Below are positions 33,803 to 41,070 of a stretch of DNA of 46,769 nucleotides, piece after piece. The stretch comes from Chloroflexota bacterium (GTDB lineage Bacteria > Chloroflexota > Anaerolineae > Anaerolineales > UBA11579): positions 1 to 46,769 of the forward strand of contig QWJF01000012.1 in NCBI GenBank assembly GCA_009391835.1. The letters are read 5' to 3'. The notes beneath the pieces were generated by a model, which worked only from the letters and a program-made list of their open reading frames with translations, made no database searches and had not been told where the DNA came from. The stretch's first letter is position 1; every line of letters starts with the position of its first letter. A program made the position numbers and the translations under genes.

Positions 33803-34791
33803 TGAGGAGGCATCTCGCTTTCATAGCCGCGCGGCTGGGATAGGTGCCAGGCCCAGGCCGAGCTGATGATCTCCTTTAGGGAAGAGTGGGCGGGCTGCCA
33901 GCCGAGTTCGCGCTGGATTTTGGCCGAGGAGGCCACCAGGCGGGCGGGGTCGCCGGGGCGGCGAGGGCCGTCTTCGGCCGGGATGGCGTGGCCGGTAACA
34001 GCGCGGGCGGTTTCAATGATCTCGCGGATGGAAAAGCCGCCGCCGCTGCCGAGGTTGTAAATGAGCTGGTCCTGCTCGGCGAGGGCATCCAGGGCCAACG
34101 TGTGCGCCGAGACGAGATCGGCGAGGTGGATGTAATCCCGTATGCAAGTGCCATCCGGCGTCGGGTAATCGCTGCCGTTAATGGTGAGCTGCTCACGCTG
34201 GCCGAGGGCGACTTGCAGCGTAATAGGAATGAGATGGCTCTCGGGCTGGTGGGCCTCGCCGCGGGTGGGCAGCGCGCCGGAGGCGTTGAAATAGCGCAGG
34301 GCGGCATAATGCAGGCCGTGCGTCTGGCGATACCAATCCAGGGTGCGCTCAATCATTAGCTTGGTCTGGCCGTAAACGTTGGTGGGAGCGATTGCCGATT
34401 CTTCGGTGAGCGGCTCATCGCTGGTGCGATAAACCGCAGCGGTGGAAGAGAGCAGAAAGCGCCCGACGCCCGCCTGGTGGGCGGCTTCGATGAGGCGCAG
34501 GGAATTGGCCAGGTTGTTGTGGAAGTATTTGCCGGGATCGAGCATGCTCTCGCCCGCCTCAATGAAAGCCGCAAAATGCAGCAGAGCATCGAATTTGCGC
34601 GCAGCGAGGGCTTTGCCGAGGGCATCGCCATCCTCCAAATCGGCGTGGATGAATTCAGCGCCCGCGGGAATCGCCGCCCGGTGGCCGGTGACGAGCGAGT
34701 CGTAGATGGCGACATGGTGACCGACAGCGAGCAGGCTTTCAGCGACCGCCGAGCCGATATAGCCGGCCCCGCCGGTGAGGAAGATGTTCAC
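33799..34791 (-). CDS. galE: UDP-glucose 4-epimerase
   Basis: The product has 330 residues from GTG 34791 (MNIFLTGGAGYIGSAVAE). The longer frame to 34917 reads into the previous gene. The Rossmann motif GGAGYIG, the SSTAAVY serine strand, the catalytic pair Tyr-x-x-x-Lys in NVYGQTKLMIE, and GDGxxxRDYIHLADL-like residues (PDGTCIRDYIHLADL) are intact. GalE converts UDP-glucose and UDP-galactose using tightly bound NAD. It supplies galactose units for surface glycans, which fits the glycosyltransferases elsewhere in the window. GGAGG lies upstream of the GTG. It is followed directly by the DNPH1-like gene. Confidence 0.94.
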   Translation of the reverse strand: MNIFLTGGAGYIGSAVAESLLAVGHHVAIYDSLVTGHRAAIPAGAEFIHADLEDGDALGKALAARKFDALLHFAAFIEAGESMLDPGKYFHNNLANSLRLIEAAHQAGVGRFLLSSTAAVYRTSDEPLTEESAIAPTNVYGQTKLMIERTLDWYRQTHGLHYAALRYFNASGALPTRGEAHQPESHLIPITLQVALGQREQLTINGSDYPTPDGTCIRDYIHLADLVSAHTLALDALAEQDQLIYNLGSGGGFSIREIIETARAVTGHAIPAEDGPRRPGDPARLVASSAKIQRELGWQPAHSSLKEIISSAWAWHLSQPRGYESEMPPQ

Positions 34792-34819
34792 GGTTGGATA
34801 ACCTCCTGGGGCGCGTCGC

Positions 34820-36661
34820 TCAGGGACATAGTTCCGAATGACCCGCAGCGCAGAATTCGGTGCTGCCGCCGACCATTGTAAGCCAGACCTCAATATCCTT
34901 GATGGCGGACGGGTCAATGCTGAGCGGGTTGGCGGAGAGCAGGATCAGGTCGGCGAATTTGCCCGGAGCCAGGCTGCCCACCTGGTCCTCGCTAAACAGG
35001 GCATAGGCCGCGTTGATAGTCATTAGGGGCAGGGCTTCCTCGGCGGTGATGGCGTGGGCCGCGAGCCAATCGGGGGGCTCGCACACGGAACCATCCTCAG
35101 CCACCTGGGCGCGGGTAACCATGCCAAACAGTTCGAGCAGGGGGCTGAGGGGCACCACGTAGGGATCGTCGCCGTGCCAGGCCACAATCACTCCGGACGT
35201 CCCGTCAAGAAAATCACGCCAGTTTTCCAACCAGGACAAATTTTCGAAGCCGAAAAAGTTGCTGTAGGCGGCGCGCTCGTTTTCCTTGCAGGTCTCGTAG
35301 GCGCCAAAAATGGTCGCCACCGCACCAACTTCGGCGTAACGCGGCAGCAGATCGGGGCGGTGGAAAGCATTGTGTTCGATGCGTGGGCGCGATGCGGTTG
35401 GCTGGTCCGCAAATACGACGGCATAGGCGATCTGAACCTGCTCGATGGCGCGATCCCCCTGGGCGTGAATCGCCACCTGGTAGCCGAGCGCATCAATATC
35501 GGCGACCGCCGCGGTCAGCGCCTCCTGGCTGAACCAGAGATCGCCCTTGCCGCCGACCTGCGGGTAGTCAAAGCTGACCGCCGGCAGGCCGCAAACGCCG
35601 CCATCCGCAAAGAGCTTGACGCCGGCGATGCGCAGGCGCTCGCCAAATTCCTGGCCCCGCGGAAAAGCCTGATACCAGTCGCCGAGCGGCTCACCGCAGG
35701 GGTCGGTGTATTGCATATAGATGGAGGTGCGGATGCGCAAGACCCCGTTCTCGGCCAGGGGGATGATCTGCTCCATGAAGTCGGGGGTGGCCGACATTTC
35801 TGTGGTGCTGGTAAAGCCGTTCTCGAAGAGCACCTGCTGGGCGGCCTCGATGCCTAGCCCCGAATCTTTGAGGTAATGCGTGTGCGGGTCCACGAAGCCG
35901 GGCATCAGGGTGAGCCCCTGCAAATCGATGACCCGGGTGGCGGGCCCGGCCAGCGCCAGGATGTCCTCGTCGGAGCCCAGCTTGAGGATGAGGTCGTCGT
36001 GAATGGCGATGGCCGCGTAAGTGGGGAAGCCCAGCTGCATGCTTAGAACCTCCCCGTTGTGGAAGATGAGGGTCGCCTCGTCTGCCGCCGCAACGGGCTG
36101 AGGAGCCAGGGGGAAGCCCAGGATTTCGATCTCGCGCCAGGCCACCCATGAGGGGCTTTCAATGGTTTCGATGCGCAGGCAGGTATAGCCCTGCAAGGGC
36201 TGGGCCGGGCTGAATTCCAGCCACTGGCCATCCTCCGTGTTGCCTCGGAAGACGTGCAGCTCTTCGCGCCCACCCGCGGACTTGCAGCCCAGGATGCGGT
36301 GCACGGTGGAGCCAGCGGGCGATTGGCTGGGCAGCAGGCGAATTTCACTGATGGCGGCCGCAGCGCCCAAATCAATTTCAATCCATTGCGTGGGCGAATC
36401 GCCTGCGCTCCACCAGTTCTCAGCCGTGATCGTGGAAATGCCATCCACGGCTTGCTCGGCAGGAAAATCGGGCAGGGCTGCGGAGGCGCTGACCGGCGCG
36501 CGCAGGGCCAGGTTGCTGATCTCGGGTGCGGAAACGGGGCTATCTGTGGGCGCAGAGGGGCTCGCAGTGGACGTCGGCTCCACCGTGGGTGACGCCGCGG
36601 CTGGGGAGCAGGCCGCCAGCATCAAAGCCAGAAAAAGCCAAACGGGACGGCGGCCGCTCAC
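34820..36661 (-). CDS. Lipoprotein with F5/8-type C-like domain fused to amidohydrolase (YtcJ-like)
   Basis: The product has 613 residues. The signal peptide has a lipobox with Cys18 (MLAACSP) and is followed by a Ser/Thr/Pro linker. Residues about 48-185 look like a discoidin / F5/8-type C carbohydrate-binding domain (AVDGISTITAENWWSAG, TQWIEIDLGAAAAISEI). From about 195 an amidohydrolase-3 domain starts, with the metal motif DPHTHYL, YQVAIHAQGDRAIEQV, PRIEHNAFH and AWHGDDPYVVP. The protein ends with GSLAPGKFADLILLSANPL. It should hydrolyse an amide- or ester-linked compound outside the cell. The GTG start overlaps the helicase stop (GTGA). The fusion is unusual for this family. Confidence 0.82.
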   Translation of the reverse strand: MSGRRPVWLFLALMLAACSPAAASPTVEPTSTASPSAPTDSPVSAPEISNLALRAPVSASAALPDFPAEQAVDGISTITAENWWSAGDSPTQWIEIDLGAAAAISEIRLLPSQSPAGSTVHRILGCKSAGGREELHVFRGNTEDGQWLEFSPAQPLQGYTCLRIETIESPSWVAWREIEILGFPLAPQPVAAADEATLIFHNGEVLSMQLGFPTYAAIAIHDDLILKLGSDEDILALAGPATRVIDLQGLTLMPGFVDPHTHYLKDSGLGIEAAQQVLFENGFTSTTEMSATPDFMEQIIPLAENGVLRIRTSIYMQYTDPCGEPLGDWYQAFPRGQEFGERLRIAGVKLFADGGVCGLPAVSFDYPQVGGKGDLWFSQEALTAAVADIDALGYQVAIHAQGDRAIEQVQIAYAVVFADQPTASRPRIEHNAFHRPDLLPRYAEVGAVATIFGAYETCKENERAAYSNFFGFENLSWLENWRDFLDGTSGVIVAWHGDDPYVVPLSPLLELFGMVTRAQVAEDGSVCEPPDWLAAHAITAEEALPLMTINAAYALFSEDQVGSLAPGKFADLILLSANPLSIDPSAIKDIEVWLTMVGGSTEFCAAGHSELCP

Positions 36662-38832
36662 GATTCGATGACCTCCAATTTGGCGAAGGCGGCCACGACT
36701 TTCTTAAGGCCCACCTCCTGGAAGAAGATATCCACGACTTCATCATCGTCCTGGATGCGCGAGGAGAGCACCATGCCCTCGCCCCAGGTAGCGTGGCGCA
36801 CATTCATGCCGGGGCTGTATTGCTGCTCGATAGGCGCGGGTACCGAGTGGCCGGGCTGCTCCCAGAGATCGGGGCGCGCCGGGCTGCGCTGGCCGAGGCG
36901 GCTACCGCCTTCGATGAGTTCGTCGGGAAGGTCCTCGAGGAAACGCGAGGGATCCACCGGCTCGGAATAACCGTAGCTGTTGCGGAATTGGTCGTGGATC
37001 AGGATGAGCTGGTCTTTGGCGCGCGTCATGCCCACGTAGAGCAAGCGGCGCTCCTCGGCCATCTCCTCGGGATCATCCATAGAACGCGAATGGGGCAGGG
37101 TGCCATCGTCCAGCCCGGCGATGAACACCACGGGAAATTCGAGCCCTTTGGCCGTGTGCAGGGTCATCATCGTGGGCACCTCGGCGTTTTCGTCCACCTG
37201 GTCCTGGTCGGAGACGAGAGCGATGGATTCGAGGAACTCCACCAGAGTCTTGTCCTTGTTGTCGGCGGCCAGGCGGCGCAGCTCGAGCACATTTTCCCAG
37301 CGGTCCAGGCTGTCATCGTCGCCATCCGCTTGAATGTAGGATTGGTAATCCACATCCGCAAGCACGCGGTCCAGGAGCGTCAGCGGGTCGGCGGATAGGG
37401 CCAGCGTGTTCCATTGGGCCAGGTTGGCGCCGAAATCGGCGAGCGCCTGCAGCGTGAGCGTGGGCAGAGATTCGAAGCGCGCATCCTGGGGCGCGCGGCC
37501 CAGCTCGATGAGCAGCCCACCGGGCGAAAGCTCCAGATTTTTGGCCAGCGTGCGCAGTCGCGCCTGGGCCTTGACGCCGATGCGCCGGGTGGGCGTGTTA
37601 ATCGTGCGGTTCAGGCTGACTTCGTCGCCGGGGTTATAGGCCAGGCGCAGGTAGGCCAGCGCATCCTTGACTTCGCGGCGGCCGTAGAAGCGCTGCGCGC
37701 CGACCAGTTTGTAGGGCAGATTGGCGTAAAGGAAGGCTTCTTCGAGCAGGCGGGATTGGGCGTTGGTGCGATACATGATGGCGAAGTCGCCGGGCTTGGC
37801 GCGGCTTTCCGCTACGGTGGTGGCGATGGTATCCACGATGAAGCGGCCGGCGCCCTCTTCATTCAGGGCTTCGTGGAGCACGATCTTGGGGCCGGGGCCG
37901 CGCTCGGTGAAGAGTTCCTTGTGAGTGCGGTGCGGGTTGCGGTCAATGACTGCCATCGCCGCATCCAGGATACGCTGGGTGGAGCGGTAGTTTTGCTCGA
38001 GGAGGATCACCTGCGTATCAGGGTAATCCTTTTGAAAGCGCTCCACGTTGCGATAGTCTGCGCCGCGCCAGCGGTAGATGGATTGGTCGGTGTCGCCGAC
38101 AACGTAAATATTGCGGTGGAAGGAGGCCAGGTGCTTGAGCAGCGCATATTGCGCCTGGTTGGTGTCCTGGAATTCGTCAACCAGCACGTGCTCGAAGCGG
38201 CGGGCATATTTCTCGCGCACGTCGGTGCGGTCTTCGAGCAGCAGCGCGGTCCAGAGCAGCAGGTCGTCGAAATCGAGGGCGTTGCTGGCTAGCAGCAGCT
38301 GCTGGTAGCGCTGATAGACCTGGGCGACCACCTTCTCGCGGTAGGAATTCTTGGCGAGGTCTTCAGGGAATTGGAGCTCGTTTTTGGCGTTGGAGATGGC
38401 GGCGTGCACGGAGCGCGGGCGGTGGTATTTCTCGTCGATGTTGAGGTCTTTGAGGGCGGTTTTGACCAGGGCGTATTGGTCGTCGGCGTCGAAGATGATG
38501 AAGTTCTGGTTGAAGGGCAGGAATTCGGCTTCGATACGCAGGAGGCGGGCGCAGGTGGCGTGAAAAGTCCCTAAAGTGAGACCGCGCTGGCGGCCGCCGA
38601 GCAGCTTGTCCACGCGGGCGGCCATCTCTTTCGAGGCTTTGTTGGTGAAAGTGACCGCCAGGATGTTGTAGGGATCCACACCCAGTTCCTGGATCACGTA
38701 GGCCACGCGCTGGGTGAGCACGCGCGTTTTGCCGGAGCCGGGGCCGGCCAGCACGAGCACGGGGCCGAGGCCGGCGGTGAGGGCTTGCTGCTGTTGGGGG
38801 TTGAGGCCAGCGGCCAGGGGCGAGGAGGGCAT
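36658..38832 (-). CDS. pcrA: UvrD/PcrA/Rep-type ATP-dependent DNA helicase
   Basis: The product has 724 residues, the normal length for PcrA. This superfamily 1A 3'-5' helicase acts in repair and in clearing replication conflicts. The motifs are Q-motif (GLNPQQQQALTA), Walker A (GPGSGKT, 30-37), Ia (VTFTNKASKEM), DEFQDTN (motif II), GDTDQSIYRWRGA (motif III), QNYRST (motif IV), TMMTLHTAKGLEFPVVFIAG (V) and EERRLLYVGMTRAKDQL (VI). The C-terminal tail (about 675-724, NVRHATWGEGMVLS) matches the Tudor-like domain that binds RNA polymerase. It is first in a four-gene minus-strand operon. Confidence 0.97.
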   Translation of the reverse strand: MPSSPLAAGLNPQQQQALTAGLGPVLVLAGPGSGKTRVLTQRVAYVIQELGVDPYNILAVTFTNKASKEMAARVDKLLGGRQRGLTLGTFHATCARLLRIEAEFLPFNQNFIIFDADDQYALVKTALKDLNIDEKYHRPRSVHAAISNAKNELQFPEDLAKNSYREKVVAQVYQRYQQLLLASNALDFDDLLLWTALLLEDRTDVREKYARRFEHVLVDEFQDTNQAQYALLKHLASFHRNIYVVGDTDQSIYRWRGADYRNVERFQKDYPDTQVILLEQNYRSTQRILDAAMAVIDRNPHRTHKELFTERGPGPKIVLHEALNEEGAGRFIVDTIATTVAESRAKPGDFAIMYRTNAQSRLLEEAFLYANLPYKLVGAQRFYGRREVKDALAYLRLAYNPGDEVSLNRTINTPTRRIGVKAQARLRTLAKNLELSPGGLLIELGRAPQDARFESLPTLTLQALADFGANLAQWNTLALSADPLTLLDRVLADVDYQSYIQADGDDDSLDRWENVLELRRLAADNKDKTLVEFLESIALVSDQDQVDENAEVPTMMTLHTAKGLEFPVVFIAGLDDGTLPHSRSMDDPEEMAEERRLLYVGMTRAKDQLILIHDQFRNSYGYSEPVDPSRFLEDLPDELIEGGSRLGQRSPARPDLWEQPGHSVPAPIEQQYSPGMNVRHATWGEGMVLSSRIQDDDEVVDIFFQEVGLKKVVAAFAKLEVIES

Positions 38833-38967
38833 GGAAGGAATTGTACTAAAGCGTGGGCAGGGAATGCTGATTTTTGATTGTTGATGGCTGATTGGGAAGA
38901 GATTTAGCGCGGTAAATCAACTATGCAACCAATAGGTTCCCTCCTGCCATTCTTATCGGACTTGTGC

Positions 38968-38986
38968 GGATTGCAGGTTGCAATCC
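38968..38986 (+). repeat. Perfect inverted repeat (operator-like) before the acidic protein/PLD nuclease operon
   Basis: GGATTGCA (38968-38975) and TGCAATCC (38979-38986) are perfectly complementary with a GGT spacer. It ends three bases before the -35-like box, a normal place for an operator. No matching sequence was found upstream of the other islands. Confidence 0.6.
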
Positions 38987-38989
38987 TTG

Positions 38990-39018
38990 TTGATCGCCTG
39001 TTAAAAACAAAGTATATT
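38990..39018 (+). promoter_or_regulatory. Candidate promoter of the acidic protein/PLD nuclease operon
   Basis: TTGATC (38990-38995) and TATATT (39013-39018) are 17 bases apart and lie 15 bases before the ATG at 39033. The leader would be only about 8 bases. The upstream inverted repeat makes regulated expression likely. Confidence 0.6.
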
Positions 39019-39032
39019 CAGTAAATTACAAG

Positions 39033-39380
39033 ATGATTTGGGAGGGTGAAAAATTGGACTACGAAGAAACAAACAAGGCTGGTTTTCGTGAATTTGTTGA
39101 TAAGGAAGCCGACCTAACTGCCGGTTTTGCTAATCTTGATGAATTAGTTGAATTTGCCTTTGGTGAACTGGAATCTGCAGTTGCTGAGTTTGAGCGAGCT
39201 CGTGGCAAGAAATATGAAACACTTGAAGAATACCTTGATGATGAATACTTTCAAGGCTTTGTGTCGGATGAGTTTGATAATGTGCAAATCTATGCATCGG
39301 ATGATGAAATAGCTGAATGGGCTTTTGGAAGCAGGGAAGAAGCCGAAGATAAGTACAAGGAGGGGAAAAGTGGAAGTTAA
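39033..39380 (+). CDS. Very acidic 115-aa protein, coupled partner of PLD nuclease
   Basis: I do not recognise the family. By direct count it has 23 Glu and 11 Asp (34 of 115, about 30 percent) against 8 Lys and 4 Arg, for a net charge near -22. Aromatic residues (Phe, Tyr, Trp) are frequent. Segments such as FANLDELVEFAFGELESAV look helical. Highly acidic small proteins can mimic DNA and inhibit DNA-binding enzymes, and antitoxins are often encoded just before their toxin; both are inferences here. The TAA overlaps the nuclease GTG start by 11 bases. The AT-rich base composition matches the next gene. Confidence 0.7.
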   Translation: MIWEGEKLDYEETNKAGFREFVDKEADLTAGFANLDELVEFAFGELESAVAEFERARGKKYETLEEYLDDEYFQGFVSDEFDNVQIYASDDEIAEWAFGSREEAEDKYKEGKSGS

Positions 39381-40212
39381 ATTTGTTGACAATCAAAGCG
39401 AAAAACTTTCCGACCTTTTGATTGCGAATCTTGGGAAATCAGTCGATACTAGGATCGCAGTAGCCTTTGCCTCGCAAAGCGGGCTTAGAATGCTGGCCGA
39501 TGAAATCGATAACGCTCTGGCGGCCATTGCAAGTATTGAAATCTTAGTCGGACTTGATTACTCCACCACCGAAGCAAAAGCTCTTTGGGCTATGCAAAAA
39601 TGGTCCAAAGATTTTGAAAACTTCAACTTTTATTGTTTCCCAAGAAGGGGAAACGGCATATATCATCCTAAGATGTATTTGTTGCTTGCAGACAACGGTG
39701 CCACAATCGTTGTGGGTTCTTCGAACCTAACTGCTGCTGGCTTATCTCAAAATGCTGAAGCAAATATTCTTATCAAAGAAGGTTTGGACTCGGAAGTTGT
39801 TAGTGATGCACTAGCAAGCTATGTGAGATTAAAGTTCAGTAATCGATTTGCCCCAACGGACGAATATCTATCGATGTACGAGGAAGCGTCTCGTCAAAGG
39901 GTAAAGGCCGAAAAGCAGACAGACGAAAGCGCAAAACTATCCGCGTTAGAAAAGTCCATGCGGGAATTGGAATCAACAATACCCAGGCCAAGGGCTTCTA
40001 AAAAAGACCTTGTTGGATGGCTTGAAATGGTCTACGATTCTCTGCCTGACGGCAATTTTTCCACTACTCAAATGTATGAGTACGAAGAAGAGTTTAGCGC
40101 ACACTATCCTGAGAATAATAATGTAAGAGCTAAGATTAGGCAGCAATTACAATATCTCCGGGATATAGATTTGGTGGAGCATATATCAACAAATAATTGG
40201 CGAAAGCTTTAG
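39370..40212 (+). CDS. PLD-family nuclease fused to DpnI-C-like winged helix
   Basis: The product has 280 residues from GTG 39370, six bases after AAGGAGG. An ATG at 39325 is in frame but lies deep in the previous gene. The N-terminal domain (about 1-150) is of the phospholipase D type with a single motif: His99-x-Lys101 (YHPKMYLLLAD) and Gly-Ser-Ser-Asn 116-119. One motif implies a dimer with a shared active site, as in BfiI and Nuc. A helical linker (about 165-212) leads to residues about 213-280 (GWLEMVYDSLPDGNF; NNNVRAKIRQQLQYLRD), which match the DpnI/Dam-replacing-protein C-terminal winged helix that binds N6-methyladenine DNA. I infer a modification-dependent restriction nuclease. Confidence 0.85.
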   Translation: MEVKFVDNQSEKLSDLLIANLGKSVDTRIAVAFASQSGLRMLADEIDNALAAIASIEILVGLDYSTTEAKALWAMQKWSKDFENFNFYCFPRRGNGIYHPKMYLLLADNGATIVVGSSNLTAAGLSQNAEANILIKEGLDSEVVSDALASYVRLKFSNRFAPTDEYLSMYEEASRQRVKAEKQTDESAKLSALEKSMRELESTIPRPRASKKDLVGWLEMVYDSLPDGNFSTTQMYEYEEEFSAHYPENNNVRAKIRQQLQYLRDIDLVEHISTNNWRKL

Positions 40213-40269
40213 ATTACCTCCCCCTCCGCTATTCCCCCTCAGCCCCTTCCCAATCCCGCCCTCACCCGC

Positions 40270-40363
40270 TATAATATAGAAAATACGTTCTAGTATCCCT
40301 CGCCGTGGGACATCTGCCCGGCGTGAAGCAGCATTCGCGTGCCGCTTCCGTCGGCTTTTTTGT
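40270..40363 (+). ncRNA. Candidate ~80-nt small RNA or attenuated leader
   Basis: A perfect TATAAT (40270-40275) is followed from about 40282 by a short transcript region with a 5' hairpin (TCCC 40296-40299 / GGGA 40307-40310). A long terminal hairpin (40318-40354) with CTTTTTTG directly behind it ends the region. No ORF of note lies in it. It matches no RNA family I know. No good -35 box is visible. It may be an sRNA, or a transcription attenuator ahead of the lipoprotein gene at 40540. The rest of the gene-free stretch 40213-40539 is C-rich and holds nothing else I can name apart from the next promoter. Confidence 0.45.
40318..40362 (+). terminator. Long-stem intrinsic terminator
   Basis: CCGGCG (40318-40323) pairs with CGTCGG (40349-40354) with one G-U pair. 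GAAGC (40325-40329) pairs with GCTTC (40344-40348), and GCA (40331-40333) with TGC (40340-40342), around a TTCGCG loop. CTTTTTTG follows. It can also end the nuclease transcript upstream. Confidence 0.75.
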
Positions 40364-40525
40364 TTCCCCCTCCAAGGAACCGCGATGCCTTTCTCTCCCT
40401 CCCTTGCGCCAACCAACCATCGTCTGTCCACAAGCAGCCCAACCACACCCGCTGCTACTGGGGTGAATCTGGATTTATCTGGATGCAGCCCAAATTCCTC
40501 ACCACTAGCCCGCGGCCCGGCGTAC

Positions 40526-40531
40526 TATAAT
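40526..40531 (+). promoter_or_regulatory. -10 box giving a nearly leaderless lipoprotein mRNA
   Basis: A perfect TATAAT (40526-40531) ends eight bases before the ATG at 40540. With usual spacing, transcription would begin at or within two bases of the start codon. No Shine-Dalgarno sequence could then be present. No clear -35 box is seen. Confidence 0.5.
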
Positions 40532-40539
40532 TTGAGCCT

Positions 40540-41070
40540 ATGAAACCGCAATCCAAACTCTTGATGTTTGCGCTGGGGGTCGGGCTGCTGCTTGCGGGCT
40601 GCGGGCCGAGCGCCGCGGATGTATCGGGCACGGCCCAGGCGCTGGGGGCGACGATGATCGCCGAAACCCAGACGGCGCAGCCGACCGAAACGCCGCTGCC
40701 GAGCGCCACGGCGACAGCCGAACCGACAAAGACGCCCACACCGGCGGCGACCCACACCGCCACGCTGACAGCCACCGAGACGCCCGCGCTTGCCACCGAA
40801 AGCCCGACGGCCTGGATCAATCCGAGCCGCAGCTCGCGACTGCGCTTTGAGAACAACACCGGGGAGGAAATCTTCATCGTGCTGGATGGGCCCGTGTATG
40901 CGGAATACACTTTTACGGCCAGCTGGAATCTAGAGACCCAATGGGGCTCCTACCGCTATTTGGTGTGGACCGGTGGGCTGGGGCCACGCGTGGGCAACTT
41001 TACTGTCACGAATCCGGATAAGCACACGCTGGTAATCAACGACGACAAGATCATTTTCCTGATCCCGTGA
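40540..41070 (+). CDS. Lipoprotein with Thr/Pro-rich linker, function unknown
   Basis: The product has 176 residues. The signal peptide (KLLMFALGVGLLLAGC) puts the lipidated Cys at 21. Residues about 25-90 are a low-complexity linker of Thr, Ala, Pro and Glu, much like the linker at 10.4 kb. A C-terminal beta-type domain of about 80 residues follows (LRFENNTGEEIFIVLDG, NFTVTNPDKHTLVIND). I do not recognise the domain. The stop overlaps the GTG of the DNA polymerase III delta' gene, an odd partner, so shared expression does not imply shared function. Confidence 0.75.
   Translation: MKPQSKLLMFALGVGLLLAGCGPSAADVSGTAQALGATMIAETQTAQPTETPLPSATATAEPTKTPTPAATHTATLTATETPALATESPTAWINPSRSSRLRFENNTGEEIFIVLDGPVYAEYTFTASWNLETQWGSYRYLVWTGGLGPRVGNFTVTNPDKHTLVINDDKIIFLIP

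Noticed and set aside
37414-38292. Plus-strand frame (292 codons) opposite pcrA
   Set aside because: The helicase motifs are all on the minus strand; this frame is a shadow.
39325-39369. ATG at 39325 as start of the PLD nuclease
   Set aside because: It would overlap 55 bases of the acidic gene and adds a basic tail not needed for the fold. GTG 39370 has AAGGAGG at ideal spacing.
40355-40362. Small SRP RNA, because GAAGCAGC occurs in the 40.3 kb hairpin
   Set aside because: The conserved SRP GGAA/GNAR tetraloop and asymmetric loop are absent; the hairpin fits a terminator better.
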